A stretch of DNA of 64,000 nucleotides, from contig AMYZ01000014.1 of assembly GCA_000335715.1 (NCBI GenBank), positions 1-64,000 of the forward strand. The letters run 5' to 3'. A model generated the notes under the pieces. It had not been told where the DNA came from and ran no database searches. It saw only the letters and a program-made list of their open reading frames with translations. Below, piece after piece: positions 44,403-53,056 of the stretch. The DNA comes from a beta proteobacterium L13 (GTDB taxonomy: Bacteria > Pseudomonadota > Gammaproteobacteria > Burkholderiales > Chromobacteriaceae). Numbering within the stretch: position 1 is the first letter of the stretch; each line of letters opens with the position of its first letter. The translations under genes and the position numbers were made by a program.

Positions 44403-45177
44403 ATTTACGGCGCTTGCCCGCCAGATCATTCAGCACGCACGACGCGGCAAACAGGCCAAAGCTGGCCGTGACCACCACGCTGGCGCCAAAACCCGCGCAC
44501 GACAAACCCTGCGGCCCGCGCGCCTCGCCCGTGTCACAGGCCTGCACCTGCGGGTACACCAGCGGCTCGGTGGAATACACACAGCGCACGCCCAGCTTGC
44601 GCCCCTGCTCGCGGCTAAAGCCGTAATGGCGGCGCAGGGTATAACGCAGCTTGGACAGCAAAGGGTCTTCGGTGACCGCCCCCAGGTCGGCAATGGCAAT
44701 ACGCGTCGGGTCCATCTGCCCGCCCGCGCCACCCGACACCACAAACGGCTGGCGGCGGCGCACACACCAGGCCGCCATGGCCGCTTTCACCTTCAGGCTA
44801 TCGATGCAGTCCACGATATAGTCAAAACCCTGGCCCAGCATGGCGTCCAGGTTGTCTTCGGTGACAAAGTCTTCTACCTCGGTCACCACGCAAGCCGGGT
44901 TGATGGCGCGTACGCGCTCGGCCAGCGCGGTAACCTTGGCCATGCCGTACAACGGGTCCAGCGCCGGTAGCTGGCGGTTGGTGTTGGACTCGGCAATATT
45001 GTCCAGGTCGATCAGCGTGAGGTGGCCGATACCGCTGCGCGCCAGCGACTCCACCACCCAGGAACCCACCCCGCCCACGCCCACCACACACACCTTGGCC
45101 GCAGCAAAGCGCTGCAAGGCCGCTTCGCCATATAAACGGGCGACACCGCCAAAGCGGCGATCCAGATCGGCTTCCAT
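44401..45177 (-). CDS. tcdA: tRNA threonylcarbamoyladenosine dehydratase TcdA (CsdL)
   Basis: This E1-like enzyme cyclises N6-threonylcarbamoyladenosine at tRNA position 37, using ATP. The 258-residue protein shows VGVGGVGSWVVESLARSGIG, with the nucleotide-binding glycines, then LIDLDNIAESNTNRQL, DYIVDCIDSLKVKAAM, and GAGGQMDPTRI. A hydrophobic C-terminal stretch (GASVVVTASFGLFAASCVLN) may associate with the membrane. GGGGAG seven bases upstream favours the ATG at 45177. Confidence 0.93.
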   Translation of the reverse strand: MEADLDRRFGGVARLYGEAALQRFAAAKVCVVGVGGVGSWVVESLARSGIGHLTLIDLDNIAESNTNRQLPALDPLYGMAKVTALAERVRAINPACVVTEVEDFVTEDNLDAMLGQGFDYIVDCIDSLKVKAAMAAWCVRRRQPFVVSGGAGGQMDPTRIAIADLGAVTEDPLLSKLRYTLRRHYGFSREQGRKLGVRCVYSTEPLVYPQVQACDTGEARGPQGLSCAGFGASVVVTASFGLFAASCVLNDLAGKRRK

Positions 45178-45325
45178 GCCAGACTCCCCAAACAAAACGG
45201 CCAAGCATAACCAAGCCGCCGGTACGACACCAGCCCATTGCGTGCGTACGTATATCGAAAGAACTAGGGCATACCCCCACGCCCTTTGCTAGACTGCCAC
45301 CATAGCCACATGCAAGGAGCGGGCT

Positions 45326-45934
45326 TTGAGCAATAAGCCAACACACAAGACATCGTCCGGCGAGCTGGCCGGCTTTGTACGGCTGAACGAAGGCATCAAA
45401 GGCGTGGTGCTGATTGCCTTCCAGATCAACATCATGGCGCTGAACGCCATCTTGCTGGCGCACCGTGCCGGCGAGGTAGCGCTGGGCTTTGGCGTGATCT
45501 CGAAAGAGCTGCGCAGCCTGTCGGTAGAGCTCACCGGCCTGATGCAAGAGCTGTCCAACGATGCCTACCTGGCGGTGAACCTGATCTCCGACCTGCTGCG
45601 CCAGGAGCGGCGCTACCGGCTGCTGAAAAAAGCCACCGACCTGGTAGCCGACCCCTCCCCCGCCCTGCGCGATGTCATGGTGCGGCGCGAAGAAGAATTC
45701 AGCCTGATCACCTACCGCGTGCGTGACGTGCGCCTGCGCCTGCTGGACCGGCTGGAAGACGCCCGCAAGCTGTGCCAGTTCGGCACCGCCATTTCCCGCT
45801 CGGCCAAAATCGAAGCCGCCTACGGCCGCGAGTACGGCCGCGCCCTGGCCGAAGTCAGCCAGGAATTTGACCAGAAAATACAGAACATCCTGCCCTCCAT
45901 CGAGGCGCTGTGCACAGGAATGCAAAGAAGATGA
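45326..45934 (+). CDS. Soluble chemoreceptor-signalling-domain-like protein (TTG start)
   Basis: This 202-residue protein has no signal or membrane segment. Residues about 25-75 (LIAFQINIMALNAILLAHRA, then GFGVISKELRSLSVELTGL) are clearly related to the tip hairpin of chemoreceptors, though several conserved contact residues are changed. Helical, charged regions follow. The start is TTG, with AAGGAG six bases upstream. It overlaps the next gene in an ATGA, so it is made together with a di-iron oxygen-sensor-type protein. An oxygen-responsive signalling role is inferred from this pairing. Confidence 0.8.
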   Translation: MSNKPTHKTSSGELAGFVRLNEGIKGVVLIAFQINIMALNAILLAHRAGEVALGFGVISKELRSLSVELTGLMQELSNDAYLAVNLISDLLRQERRYRLLKKATDLVADPSPALRDVMVRREEEFSLITYRVRDVRLRLLDRLEDARKLCQFGTAISRSAKIEAAYGREYGRALAEVSQEFDQKIQNILPSIEALCTGMQRR

Positions 45935-46683
45935 AGACCGCCCAGACCATCTACCAGGAAGGCAGCCACCGCTGGGTCGTCATCGCCCGCGACCCGTCCA
46001 AGCCAAACTGCGTAATCGACACCAACGAATACCTGATCAGCCGCGAAGGCGACAACCTGCTGACCGACCCCGGCGGCAGCGAAATCTTCCCCGCCGTGTT
46101 TGCCGCCCTGTCCACCATCGTGGACCCGATGGCTATCCGCTACCTGTTTGCCTCGCACCAGGACCCGGACATCATCTCGTCGCTGGGCCTGTGGCTGGAA
46201 TGCAACCCCGAGATCCGCTGCTATGTAAGCCGCCTGTGGAGCAGCTTCATCCCGCACTTTGGCGGCGACGAAAACTCGCTGGCCGCCATCCCCGACGAGG
46301 GCATGAGCATGCCGCTGGGCAGCGGCCAGATCGAGTACGTACCCGCACACTTCCTGCACTCTTCCGGCAACTTCCACCTGTACGACCCGGACGCACGCAT
46401 CCTGTTTAGCGGCGACGTGGGCGCAGCCCTGATGCCACCCGAAGAAGACGAGCTGTTCGTACGCGACTTCGACAAGCACATCCGCCACGCCGAGGGCTTT
46501 CACCGCCGCTGGATGGGCTCCACCGAAGCCAAGCTGGACTGGTGCGAACGCGCCAGCCGCATGAAGATCGACATGCTGTGCCCGCAGCACGGCAGCATCT
46601 ACCAGGGCGACGACGTGATGCGCTTCATCAACTGGTTTGCCGAGCTGCCAGTGGGCCTGTCCACGTTCCGCCACCGCCGTTAA
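45931..46683 (+). CDS. ODP-type di-iron metallo-beta-lactamase-fold oxygen sensor
   Basis: This 250-residue protein has the metallo-beta-lactamase fold with a di-iron-type ligand set: H76, D78 and D80 in SHQDPDI, a candidate Glu in NPEIRC, H140 in PAHFLHSS, D162 in FSGDVGA, and H220 in CPQHGS. This pattern matches the oxygen-binding di-iron protein (ODP) known from Treponema chemotaxis, rather than hydrolase-type lactamases. It lacks a flavodoxin domain. It is coupled in an ATGA to the soluble receptor-like gene. A strong terminator follows at 46724. Confidence 0.82.
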   Translation: MKTAQTIYQEGSHRWVVIARDPSKPNCVIDTNEYLISREGDNLLTDPGGSEIFPAVFAALSTIVDPMAIRYLFASHQDPDIISSLGLWLECNPEIRCYVSRLWSSFIPHFGGDENSLAAIPDEGMSMPLGSGQIEYVPAHFLHSSGNFHLYDPDARILFSGDVGAALMPPEEDELFVRDFDKHIRHAEGFHRRWMGSTEAKLDWCERASRMKIDMLCPQHGSIYQGDDVMRFINWFAELPVGLSTFRHRR

Positions 46684-46723
46684 GCAAGATGACTTGAAAT
46701 AAGCCGGCCATCTTCCTAAGTTG

Positions 46724-46758
46724 AAGAACCTCCGCAGCCAGCGGAGGTTCTTGTCTTT
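46724..46758 (+). terminator. Strong terminator of the sensor pair
   Basis: AAGAACCTCCGC pairs perfectly with GCGGAGGTTCTT across a five-base loop. GTCTTTT follows. Confidence 0.85.
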
Positions 46759-46775
46759 TATGGGAGAGCATCCTG

Positions 46776-47006
46776 ATGAAGTCGCCGCGCTTTGATATCG
46801 ATCTGGACAAACACTACAAGGCCACCGTGGTCATTGCCTGCCCCGCTTGCGGGCACGAAAACCGCCACCACCTGGCCAGCCTGCAGCCCGACAGTACCCT
46901 GGCCTGCGTGTGCGGTAGTGACATCAGCCTGACCGCCTACGGCCTGCAAAGCGCCCATGACAAAGCCGCTGCCATCAAGGCGGCTTACCACATCAACGCC
47001 GCCTGA
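46776..47006 (+). CDS. Small zinc-ribbon-like hypothetical protein
   Basis: This 76-residue protein has two CxxC-type pairs, CPACGHEN and CVCGSD, spaced about 21 residues apart, like a minimal zinc ribbon. It begins MKSPRFDIDLDKHYKATVVIAC and ends AYHINAA. No function is known to me. GGGAGAG about eight bases before the ATG supports translation. It lies between a terminator and a 24-base palindrome, so it is probably a single-gene unit. Confidence 0.7.
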   Translation: MKSPRFDIDLDKHYKATVVIACPACGHENRHHLASLQPDSTLACVCGSDISLTAYGLQSAHDKAAAIKAAYHINAA

Positions 47007-47082
47007 ACACTGTTTTGGCAAAATCACGCTTCTATAAGCACAGCCCCTGCTGGCACAATCAGGCAAATGCCTGAATCACGAC

Positions 47083-47106
47083 AACGGCAACCCGCGGGTT
47101 GCCGTT
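47083..47106. repeat. Perfect 24-base palindrome ahead of ltaE
   Basis: The palindrome, centred on CCCGCGGG, is a 12+12 perfect inverted repeat ending 24 bases before the ltaE start. It is followed by TC and then TTTCC, so it could be a weak terminator of the small gene upstream or a site for ltaE control. Confidence 0.55.
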
Positions 47107-47129
47107 TCACTTTCCGCACAGGAGCCAGC

Positions 47130-48161
47130 ATGCCCACCGTTACCGATTTGCGCAGCGACACCGTTACCCACCCCACCCCGGCCATGCGCCAGGCCATGGC
47201 CAACGCCGTGGTCGGCGACGACGTCTACGGCGACGACCCCACGGTGCAGGAGCTGGAAACGTTGGCCGCACACCTGCTGGGCAAAGAAGCCGCGCTGTTC
47301 GTGCCCAGCGGCAACTTTGGCAACCAGCTGGCGCTGTTTACCCACTGCCAGCGCGGCGACGAGGTGATTCTGGGCGACGACTGTCACATCGTGTGGCACG
47401 AAACCGGCGGCGCCGCCGTCATTGCCGGCGTACAGCTGCGCACCATTGCCAGCGACAACGGCGTACTGCCGGCTGCCGAGGTGAAAAAGCGCATCCGTGA
47501 CGGCGAAGACATCCACTGGCCGCGCACCGGCCTGATCTGTCTGGAAAACGCGCACAGCAACGGCCGCGTCATCCCGCTGGCCGACATGGCGGCGGTGTGG
47601 GAGGTGGCACAGCAGCACGGCGTACCGGTGCACCTGGACGGTGCCCGCGTGTTCAACGCCGCCGTGCACCTGGGCTGCGACGTGCGTGATATCACCCGCT
47701 ACTGCGACACCGTGATGTGCTGCCTGTCCAAAGGCCTGGCCGCGCCGGTAGGCTCCATCCTGGCCGGCCCGGCCGCCTTCATCGCCCGCGCCCGCAAAAA
47801 CCGCAAGCTGCTGGGCGGCGGCCTGCGCCAGGTAGGCGTACTGGCCGCGCCCGGCCTGCTGGCGCTCACCGACATGGTGGCGCGCCTGCCGGAAGACCAC
47901 GCCAACGCCCGCTATCTGGCCGAACAGCTGGCCGCCTTGCCCGGCGTAGAAGTGAAGCTGGACGATGTGCACATCAATATGGTGTGGTTCAGCCTGCCCG
48001 CCACACTGGATAGCGGCCGCCTGATGGCGGCACTGGCTGCGGCCAACATCAAGGCCAACGGGCCGGAACACGGCCTGATGCGGCTGGTGACGCACTGGCA
48101 GGTTGGCCGCAACGAGCTGGACCGCGTCGTCGCCGTATTCGCCAGCGTGCTGGCCGCATGA
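47130..48161 (+). CDS. ltaE: Low-specificity L-threonine aldolase
   Basis: This PLP-dependent enzyme cleaves L-threonine and allo-threonine to glycine and acetaldehyde. The 343-residue protein shows DLRSDTVTHPTPAM, VGDDVYGDDPTVQELE, VPSGNFGNQLAL, LDGARVFNA with the cofactor aspartate, and the PLP lysine K201 in CLSKGLAAPVGS. The ATG at 47130 has a GGAG six bases upstream; the frame is open further up. Its stop overlaps the TauE gene (ATGA), so the two genes are coupled. Confidence 0.93.
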   Translation: MPTVTDLRSDTVTHPTPAMRQAMANAVVGDDVYGDDPTVQELETLAAHLLGKEAALFVPSGNFGNQLALFTHCQRGDEVILGDDCHIVWHETGGAAVIAGVQLRTIASDNGVLPAAEVKKRIRDGEDIHWPRTGLICLENAHSNGRVIPLADMAAVWEVAQQHGVPVHLDGARVFNAAVHLGCDVRDITRYCDTVMCCLSKGLAAPVGSILAGPAAFIARARKNRKLLGGGLRQVGVLAAPGLLALTDMVARLPEDHANARYLAEQLAALPGVEVKLDDVHINMVWFSLPATLDSGRLMAALAAANIKANGPEHGLMRLVTHWQVGRNELDRVVAVFASVLAA

Positions 48162-48916
48162 CGCTGACCATCGCGCTGGCGCTGTTTGCCGCCGCATTCG
48201 CCGCCGGAGGCCTCAACGCCGTGGCCGGTGGCGGCACGCTGATTACCTTCCCGGCACTGGTGGCGGCCGGGGTACCGCCCATTGTGGCCAACGCCACCAG
48301 CTCGGTATCGCAATGGCCCGGCTACGTGGCCAGCAGCCTCACCTTCCGCCGCGAACTCGCCGGCCAGCGCGCCATGGCGGGCATGAGTATCGCCAGCGTG
48401 CTGGGCGGCCTGGTGGGCGGCTGGCTGGTCACCGTAGTATCGCCCCGGCTGTTCGACGTGCTGATCCCGTGGCTGATCCTGCTGGCCACCGCCATGTTTG
48501 CCTTCAGCGCCACGCTGACGCGCTGGATGAGCCAGCACGCGGCCAACGTTGGCCGCAGCACCGGCGCGCTGCTGCTAGGGCAGTTCATGGTCAGCATTTA
48601 CGGCGGCTTTTTCGGCGGCGGCATGGGCATCATGATGCTGGCGCTGTACAGCCTGTTTGCGCTAGATACCCTCACCCGCATGAACGCGCTGAAAACCTGG
48701 CTGTCGGTGCTGATCTCCGGCGTGGCGGTGCTCACCTTCATCGCGGCCGGCCTGGTGGACTGGCCCGCCGCGCTGGTGATGCTGGCCGGCACCATCTGCG
48801 GCGGCGTGGCCGGCGCCCGCCTCGCCCGCCGCCTGCCGGCGCAGTGGCTAAAACGGGTGGTGGTGGCGCTGGGCAGCGTGCTGACCGCCGCGTTTTTCTG
48901 GAAGGTGTACGGCTAG
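48158..48916 (+). CDS. TauE/SafE (TSUP) family membrane exporter
   Basis: This 252-residue inner-membrane protein has eight hydrophobic segments and the family's duplicated pattern: AGGLNAVAGGGTLITFPAL near the start and FMVSIYGGFFGGGMGIMMLALY in the second half. Family members export sulfite, sulfoacetate or other small organic anions. The substrate here cannot be told. It is coupled to ltaE. An imperfect pair of the repeated word (GGCCAACGTTGGCC) occurs in its coding sequence near 48542, and a partial copy follows the stop at 48920-48932. Confidence 0.88.
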   Translation: MTLTIALALFAAAFAAGGLNAVAGGGTLITFPALVAAGVPPIVANATSSVSQWPGYVASSLTFRRELAGQRAMAGMSIASVLGGLVGGWLVTVVSPRLFDVLIPWLILLATAMFAFSATLTRWMSQHAANVGRSTGALLLGQFMVSIYGGFFGGGMGIMMLALYSLFALDTLTRMNALKTWLSVLISGVAVLTFIAAGLVDWPAALVMLAGTICGGVAGARLARRLPAQWLKRVVVALGSVLTAAFFWKVYG

Positions 48917-49036
48917 ATTTGCGGCCAACCCTGCAAGCTTGGCCGCGAACTACGACGAGTCATGTTGACTGACGCAAAACCCGCCGCAATTTTGCTTTTA
49001 TACTGGCAAGCAGCCTCACCTCATGCCTAAAGCATC

Positions 49037-52000
49037 ATGACACCATCGCTTGCCCGCACTCTTCATGTCGAACAAGACCAAGGCCACATTGTTCAAGCGC
49101 CTGCCAATTTGCGCGCACACCATGCCTACATCCTGCTTGGTGATGCCGGCATGGGCAAAAGCACGCTGTTCCGGGCCGAATGCGAAGCACTGGGAGAGGC
49201 TGCCATTTATGAGTCGGTGCAGGATTTCCTGGACTTGTATGACAACACTTCGCCACACGACCTCATTGGCAAGACTCTGTTTCTCGACGGATTGGACGAG
49301 GCCCGAAGTCCAGGCGATCAGTCGGTTACCAGCAACTTGCGCAGGCTTCTAGCCAAGCTGAATCGACCACGCTTTCGCCTATCATGCCGAGAGGCAGAAT
49401 GGTTTGGTCAAACAGACCAACAAGCCTTTGCAAGGCTACTCCCCGCAGGGGAGCAACTCCACATCGCACACCTGCAACCCTTTAGCCGTGACGATGTTGC
49501 CGAGTATCTGCGTCAACACGACATCAATGCCGAAGTCTTTATTGAACACGCCGATCATCATCGGCTGAGCGAGCTGCTATACAACCCGCAAACTTTAAAA
49601 ATGCTGGTTGATGCCGTCGCAGATAAACAAGGTTGGCCGCAAAGCAAGGCTGAAGTTTTCGAGCTAGCTTGCCGTAAGCTGGCCGAAGAACATAACGCCA
49701 TACATCAGCGTAAGGGCGCACGTCCGGTTGATGACCTGTTGGAAGCCGCTGGCTACTGGTATACCGCCATGCTGCTGTCGGGCCGGCAAAAGAGCAGCGT
49801 GAACCTGCCGGATAGCAGGGAACGGTTGTCTCTCAATTGCACCCCGGGCTTTAACAACGCGTCGCTGCCACTGGAGCCGGTATTACGCAGCCGCCTGTTT
49901 CAGGGCGATGGCAAGGATGGCTACCTTTATCCTCATCGCAGCATTGCCGAGTACCTGGCAGCCCGTTACATCAGCAAACGCGTGGCAGCAGGCCTGCCCT
50001 TGCTGCGTATCTGGCCATTACTGTGTGGAGCGGATGGCGGCGTAGTGAATAACCTGCGCGGCCTGTACGGCTGGATGGCAAGCCTGGTTGGTCAAAACCA
50101 TCACCGCGAAGTCATCGAAAAAGACCCGGTTGCCCTGTTGGTATATGGCGATGCCGTGCACTTCAACCGCGATAGCAAATCACTGCTAATCCGGGCGCTA
50201 CAACAATACATCCGGCAGCACCCAAAATTTCGTTATGGCGACGATACCAGCCCATGGCTTTATCAGGCATTGGGCACACTCGCAACGCCAGACATGGGAG
50301 ACATTTTCCGTGTATATCTTGAGTCGCTAAGCGAAGCAGAAGACAAGCAACAGTTGGCCGGCTGCCTGCTGAATGCCATCGAATACGGCAGCCCGATGCC
50401 CGGCTTGCAGCAACTGCTGGTGGCGATAGTGCGCAATGATAAAAACTGGGGAGGTGTGCGACGTTATGCGCTGCAGGCATTACTGGCGCATGCGGCCAAC
50501 CTGGATGTCTGTATGAATCTGCTGGAAGCACTGCGTTGTGGCGAGGTCCCGGACCCCGACCGGGAAATGCTAGGCAGTATTCTGGACGCCTACTACCCGC
50601 ACTACATCACCCCGGCGCAGATACTGAGCTACTTTTTGCCGCAAAAAAACAGCCGGGTTATTGGCTACTACCGGTACTTCTGGTCATACCATCTTGCCAA
50701 GCGGACCCCTCCGGCTCTCCTGCCTTCACTGTTTGCACAATTGATAACACTGGATCGGGACAATCAGGATGACTGGGACAGTCGCTACGAATACGACGAG
50801 ATGGTCAACAAACTGTTTGCTGAGGTGCTGGCCACACAAGGCGACACCCTCCCGGTTGCAACACTTGGCCAATGGTTATCAACAGACCTTAATCACTCGC
50901 AAAAAGCAGATAGCGCAGCCGCCCTCCAGCACTGGGTACAGCACAATCCGGACCGCTATCAAGCGCTGCTGATACACGTGCTGCGTTCGGCTCCGCCAGA
51001 TGACCCGATGCGCCACTTCTGGCAGATCTGGCATCGTATCAGTCGTCCTGAGTGGTTCTGGCAGTGGGCCATTGAGGCTATATCCATGACCGAACTGGCG
51101 GATATTCGCCTCCCCTTGTTCGAGCTGGTAAAGCTAGGCCTGCACGCTACCGCACCTTATGACCTAGAGGCCGTGTATCGCCTGACACAGACCTACCCAG
51201 AGCTGGCACCACACATGGATGGCTTGGTCTGTAATATTTCCGATGAAAGTTGGCAAGTCGAAGAGGCTCTTCGTGGCAGACAAATAAAAGCCCAGGAAGC
51301 TGAGCTGAGAAAGAAAAATCGACACGCCATATACCTTGTGAAGGAGCATCTGGCAGCAGGAACGGCCTCCCCGCACTTCCTCCACTTGCTGGCACAGGAA
51401 TACTGGCGCTCATTCCCGGAAGATCAGCAAAAAGCACGGGTACTGACGCCGCTAGAGAGTATTGCTGCGGCGCTGGACGATGACGAGGAACTGGCCTTGC
51501 TTGCCATGCAGGCTTTGGCTAATACGCTGCAAAGAAAAGACCTGCCCAGCGTCGATCAACTCATCACTTGGGCGCAAGAGGGTGGGCGCCCAACACTATT
51601 CTTCGCCTGTATGGCTGCCGCACGGGAGTGCCACCAGATATCCGAGCAACATCTGCTTGCACAACCAGATGACGCGCTCCGCCTGCTGGCTGCCATGGTG
51701 CTAATAGGGCAGCACGTTGGAGAGCTGGCATGGCATCAGACCTTGCTCGCCCAGCGCCCCGATATTGTCAGCAGCGTGTACCAGCCCTACCTGCTCCGGA
51801 CCCTACCGAACAACTACGACATCAATGGCATTGGCTACCTGCTGTACGATGAACAGTATGTCGACGTCGCCCGGCACTTGCTGCCATTTCTGTTCAGTAG
51901 CATGCCGGAACGCATATCGGCCAAGGGCTGGGATGCAGTACGCACGCTGTGGCTGGCAGGCATCTACCATACGGACACCACCGCGCAACGTAATTGGCTA

Positions 52001-53056
52001 GATGAACAACTGGCGACCAAGCGCCACAAGCGCCAAAGACATGCCACGCTGCTGGCTCTAGCGCTAGCCCTCGACTCTGCCGCGTACCAGCAAGCAGCGC
52101 GTGACTTTACTAGCTCACTTCCCCGCACCCGCTTGCTAGCGCGGGCACTTGTCGCTCTGAAAGAGGGCCGCAAACAGGAACAGTGGCCGGACGAGCTGCT
52201 GGCACACCATATCAAACAGTTTGCAGCAATCTACCCGCCACCGGTTTTCGAAGAAAGCATGTTCTCTGTCAAAACGGCAATTGGCCGCATGGTCGATAGC
52301 ATGATTCATGCACTCTGTAACAGAACCAGCGATGCCGCATCGCGCGCCATCCGTGAGTTACTGGCATGCCCACCTCTAGTGCAATGGGATTGGCAGTTAC
52401 GCGTGGCTTGGTCAACACACCAGCTACTACGGCGTCAGGCCTTGTTCCGCATGCCAACGCCTGCACAAGTGGCGGCTACCTTGGACAATGGTGCGCCCAG
52501 TGGCATTGCCGATCTGCAGGCGCTGCTTGTGCACGAGTTGAGGCAACTGGCAACGCAGATGCGCGACGGCAGCGAAGGCATGTACCGGCAGTTCTGGAGC
52601 GAAGATCAATACGGACGCGTTACCGAACCGAAAAGCGAAAATAGCGGCCGTGATGTGATGCTTGCCATCCTGAAAGAGCGTTTCGCCCCACTAGCGCTCA
52701 GCCTAATTGAAGAGCGTGCATATGCTGACAGTAAACGGGCGGATATCAGCATCGAGTACGCCAGATCAGGCCTGCGGCTACCGATTGAAATCAAACGCAG
52801 CAACCACGATGAGCTGTGGACCGCAGTCTCTGAACAATTGGTACCACGCTATACCCGCGACCCAGGCAGCAAGGGTTACGGCGTCTATCTGGTGTTTTGG
52901 TTTGGTACAGACAGGGTGACAGCACCACCCCGCCCGTTGACCAAGCCCACGTCTGCCAGCGAGCTGGAACAGATGCTGACAGACCGACTCAGCGAGATGG
53001 AGCAGCCGCTCATCAAGATCTGCGTTGTGGATGTAGCGGCGCCCAATAAAACCTAG
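49037..53056 (+). CDS. STAND-type NTPase with C-terminal PD-(D/E)xK nuclease-like domain
   Basis: This 1339-residue protein begins with a NACHT-like P-loop NTPase: GDAGMGKST (residues 35-43), a Walker B LFLDGLDEA (81-89), and a sensor-like FRLSCREAEW (about 113-122). A winged-helix-like stretch with HRSIAEYLAARYI follows. The middle ~800 residues are helical repeats without obvious motifs. The C terminus has a nuclease-like arrangement, D1236 in RADISIEY and E1251-x-K1253 in PIEIKRS, followed by DELWTAVSEQL and a VYLVFWFG strand. Known bacterial STAND proteins of this size act in anti-phage defence by sensing phage proteins; here that is inference. Composition is AT-richer than neighbours, yet it contains an exact repeated word (49629-49641) and a near copy at 50491. 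A lone gene, with no partner seen. Confidence 0.8.
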   Translation: MTPSLARTLHVEQDQGHIVQAPANLRAHHAYILLGDAGMGKSTLFRAECEALGEAAIYESVQDFLDLYDNTSPHDLIGKTLFLDGLDEARSPGDQSVTSNLRRLLAKLNRPRFRLSCREAEWFGQTDQQAFARLLPAGEQLHIAHLQPFSRDDVAEYLRQHDINAEVFIEHADHHRLSELLYNPQTLKMLVDAVADKQGWPQSKAEVFELACRKLAEEHNAIHQRKGARPVDDLLEAAGYWYTAMLLSGRQKSSVNLPDSRERLSLNCTPGFNNASLPLEPVLRSRLFQGDGKDGYLYPHRSIAEYLAARYISKRVAAGLPLLRIWPLLCGADGGVVNNLRGLYGWMASLVGQNHHREVIEKDPVALLVYGDAVHFNRDSKSLLIRALQQYIRQHPKFRYGDDTSPWLYQALGTLATPDMGDIFRVYLESLSEAEDKQQLAGCLLNAIEYGSPMPGLQQLLVAIVRNDKNWGGVRRYALQALLAHAANLDVCMNLLEALRCGEVPDPDREMLGSILDAYYPHYITPAQILSYFLPQKNSRVIGYYRYFWSYHLAKRTPPALLPSLFAQLITLDRDNQDDWDSRYEYDEMVNKLFAEVLATQGDTLPVATLGQWLSTDLNHSQKADSAAALQHWVQHNPDRYQALLIHVLRSAPPDDPMRHFWQIWHRISRPEWFWQWAIEAISMTELADIRLPLFELVKLGLHATAPYDLEAVYRLTQTYPELAPHMDGLVCNISDESWQVEEALRGRQIKAQEAELRKKNRHAIYLVKEHLAAGTASPHFLHLLAQEYWRSFPEDQQKARVLTPLESIAAALDDDEELALLAMQALANTLQRKDLPSVDQLITWAQEGGRPTLFFACMAAARECHQISEQHLLAQPDDALRLLAAMVLIGQHVGELAWHQTLLAQRPDIVSSVYQPYLLRTLPNNYDINGIGYLLYDEQYVDVARHLLPFLFSSMPERISAKGWDAVRTLWLAGIYHTDTTAQRNWLDEQLATKRHKRQRHATLLALALALDSAAYQQAARDFTSSLPRTRLLARALVALKEGRKQEQWPDELLAHHIKQFAAIYPPPVFEESMFSVKTAIGRMVDSMIHALCNRTSDAASRAIRELLACPPLVQWDWQLRVAWSTHQLLRRQALFRMPTPAQVAATLDNGAPSGIADLQALLVHELRQLATQMRDGSEGMYRQFWSEDQYGRVTEPKSENSGRDVMLAILKERFAPLALSLIEERAYADSKRADISIEYARSGLRLPIEIKRSNHDELWTAVSEQLVPRYTRDPGSKGYGVYLVFWFGTDRVTAPPRPLTKPTSASELEQMLTDRLSEMEQPLIKICVVDVAAPNKT

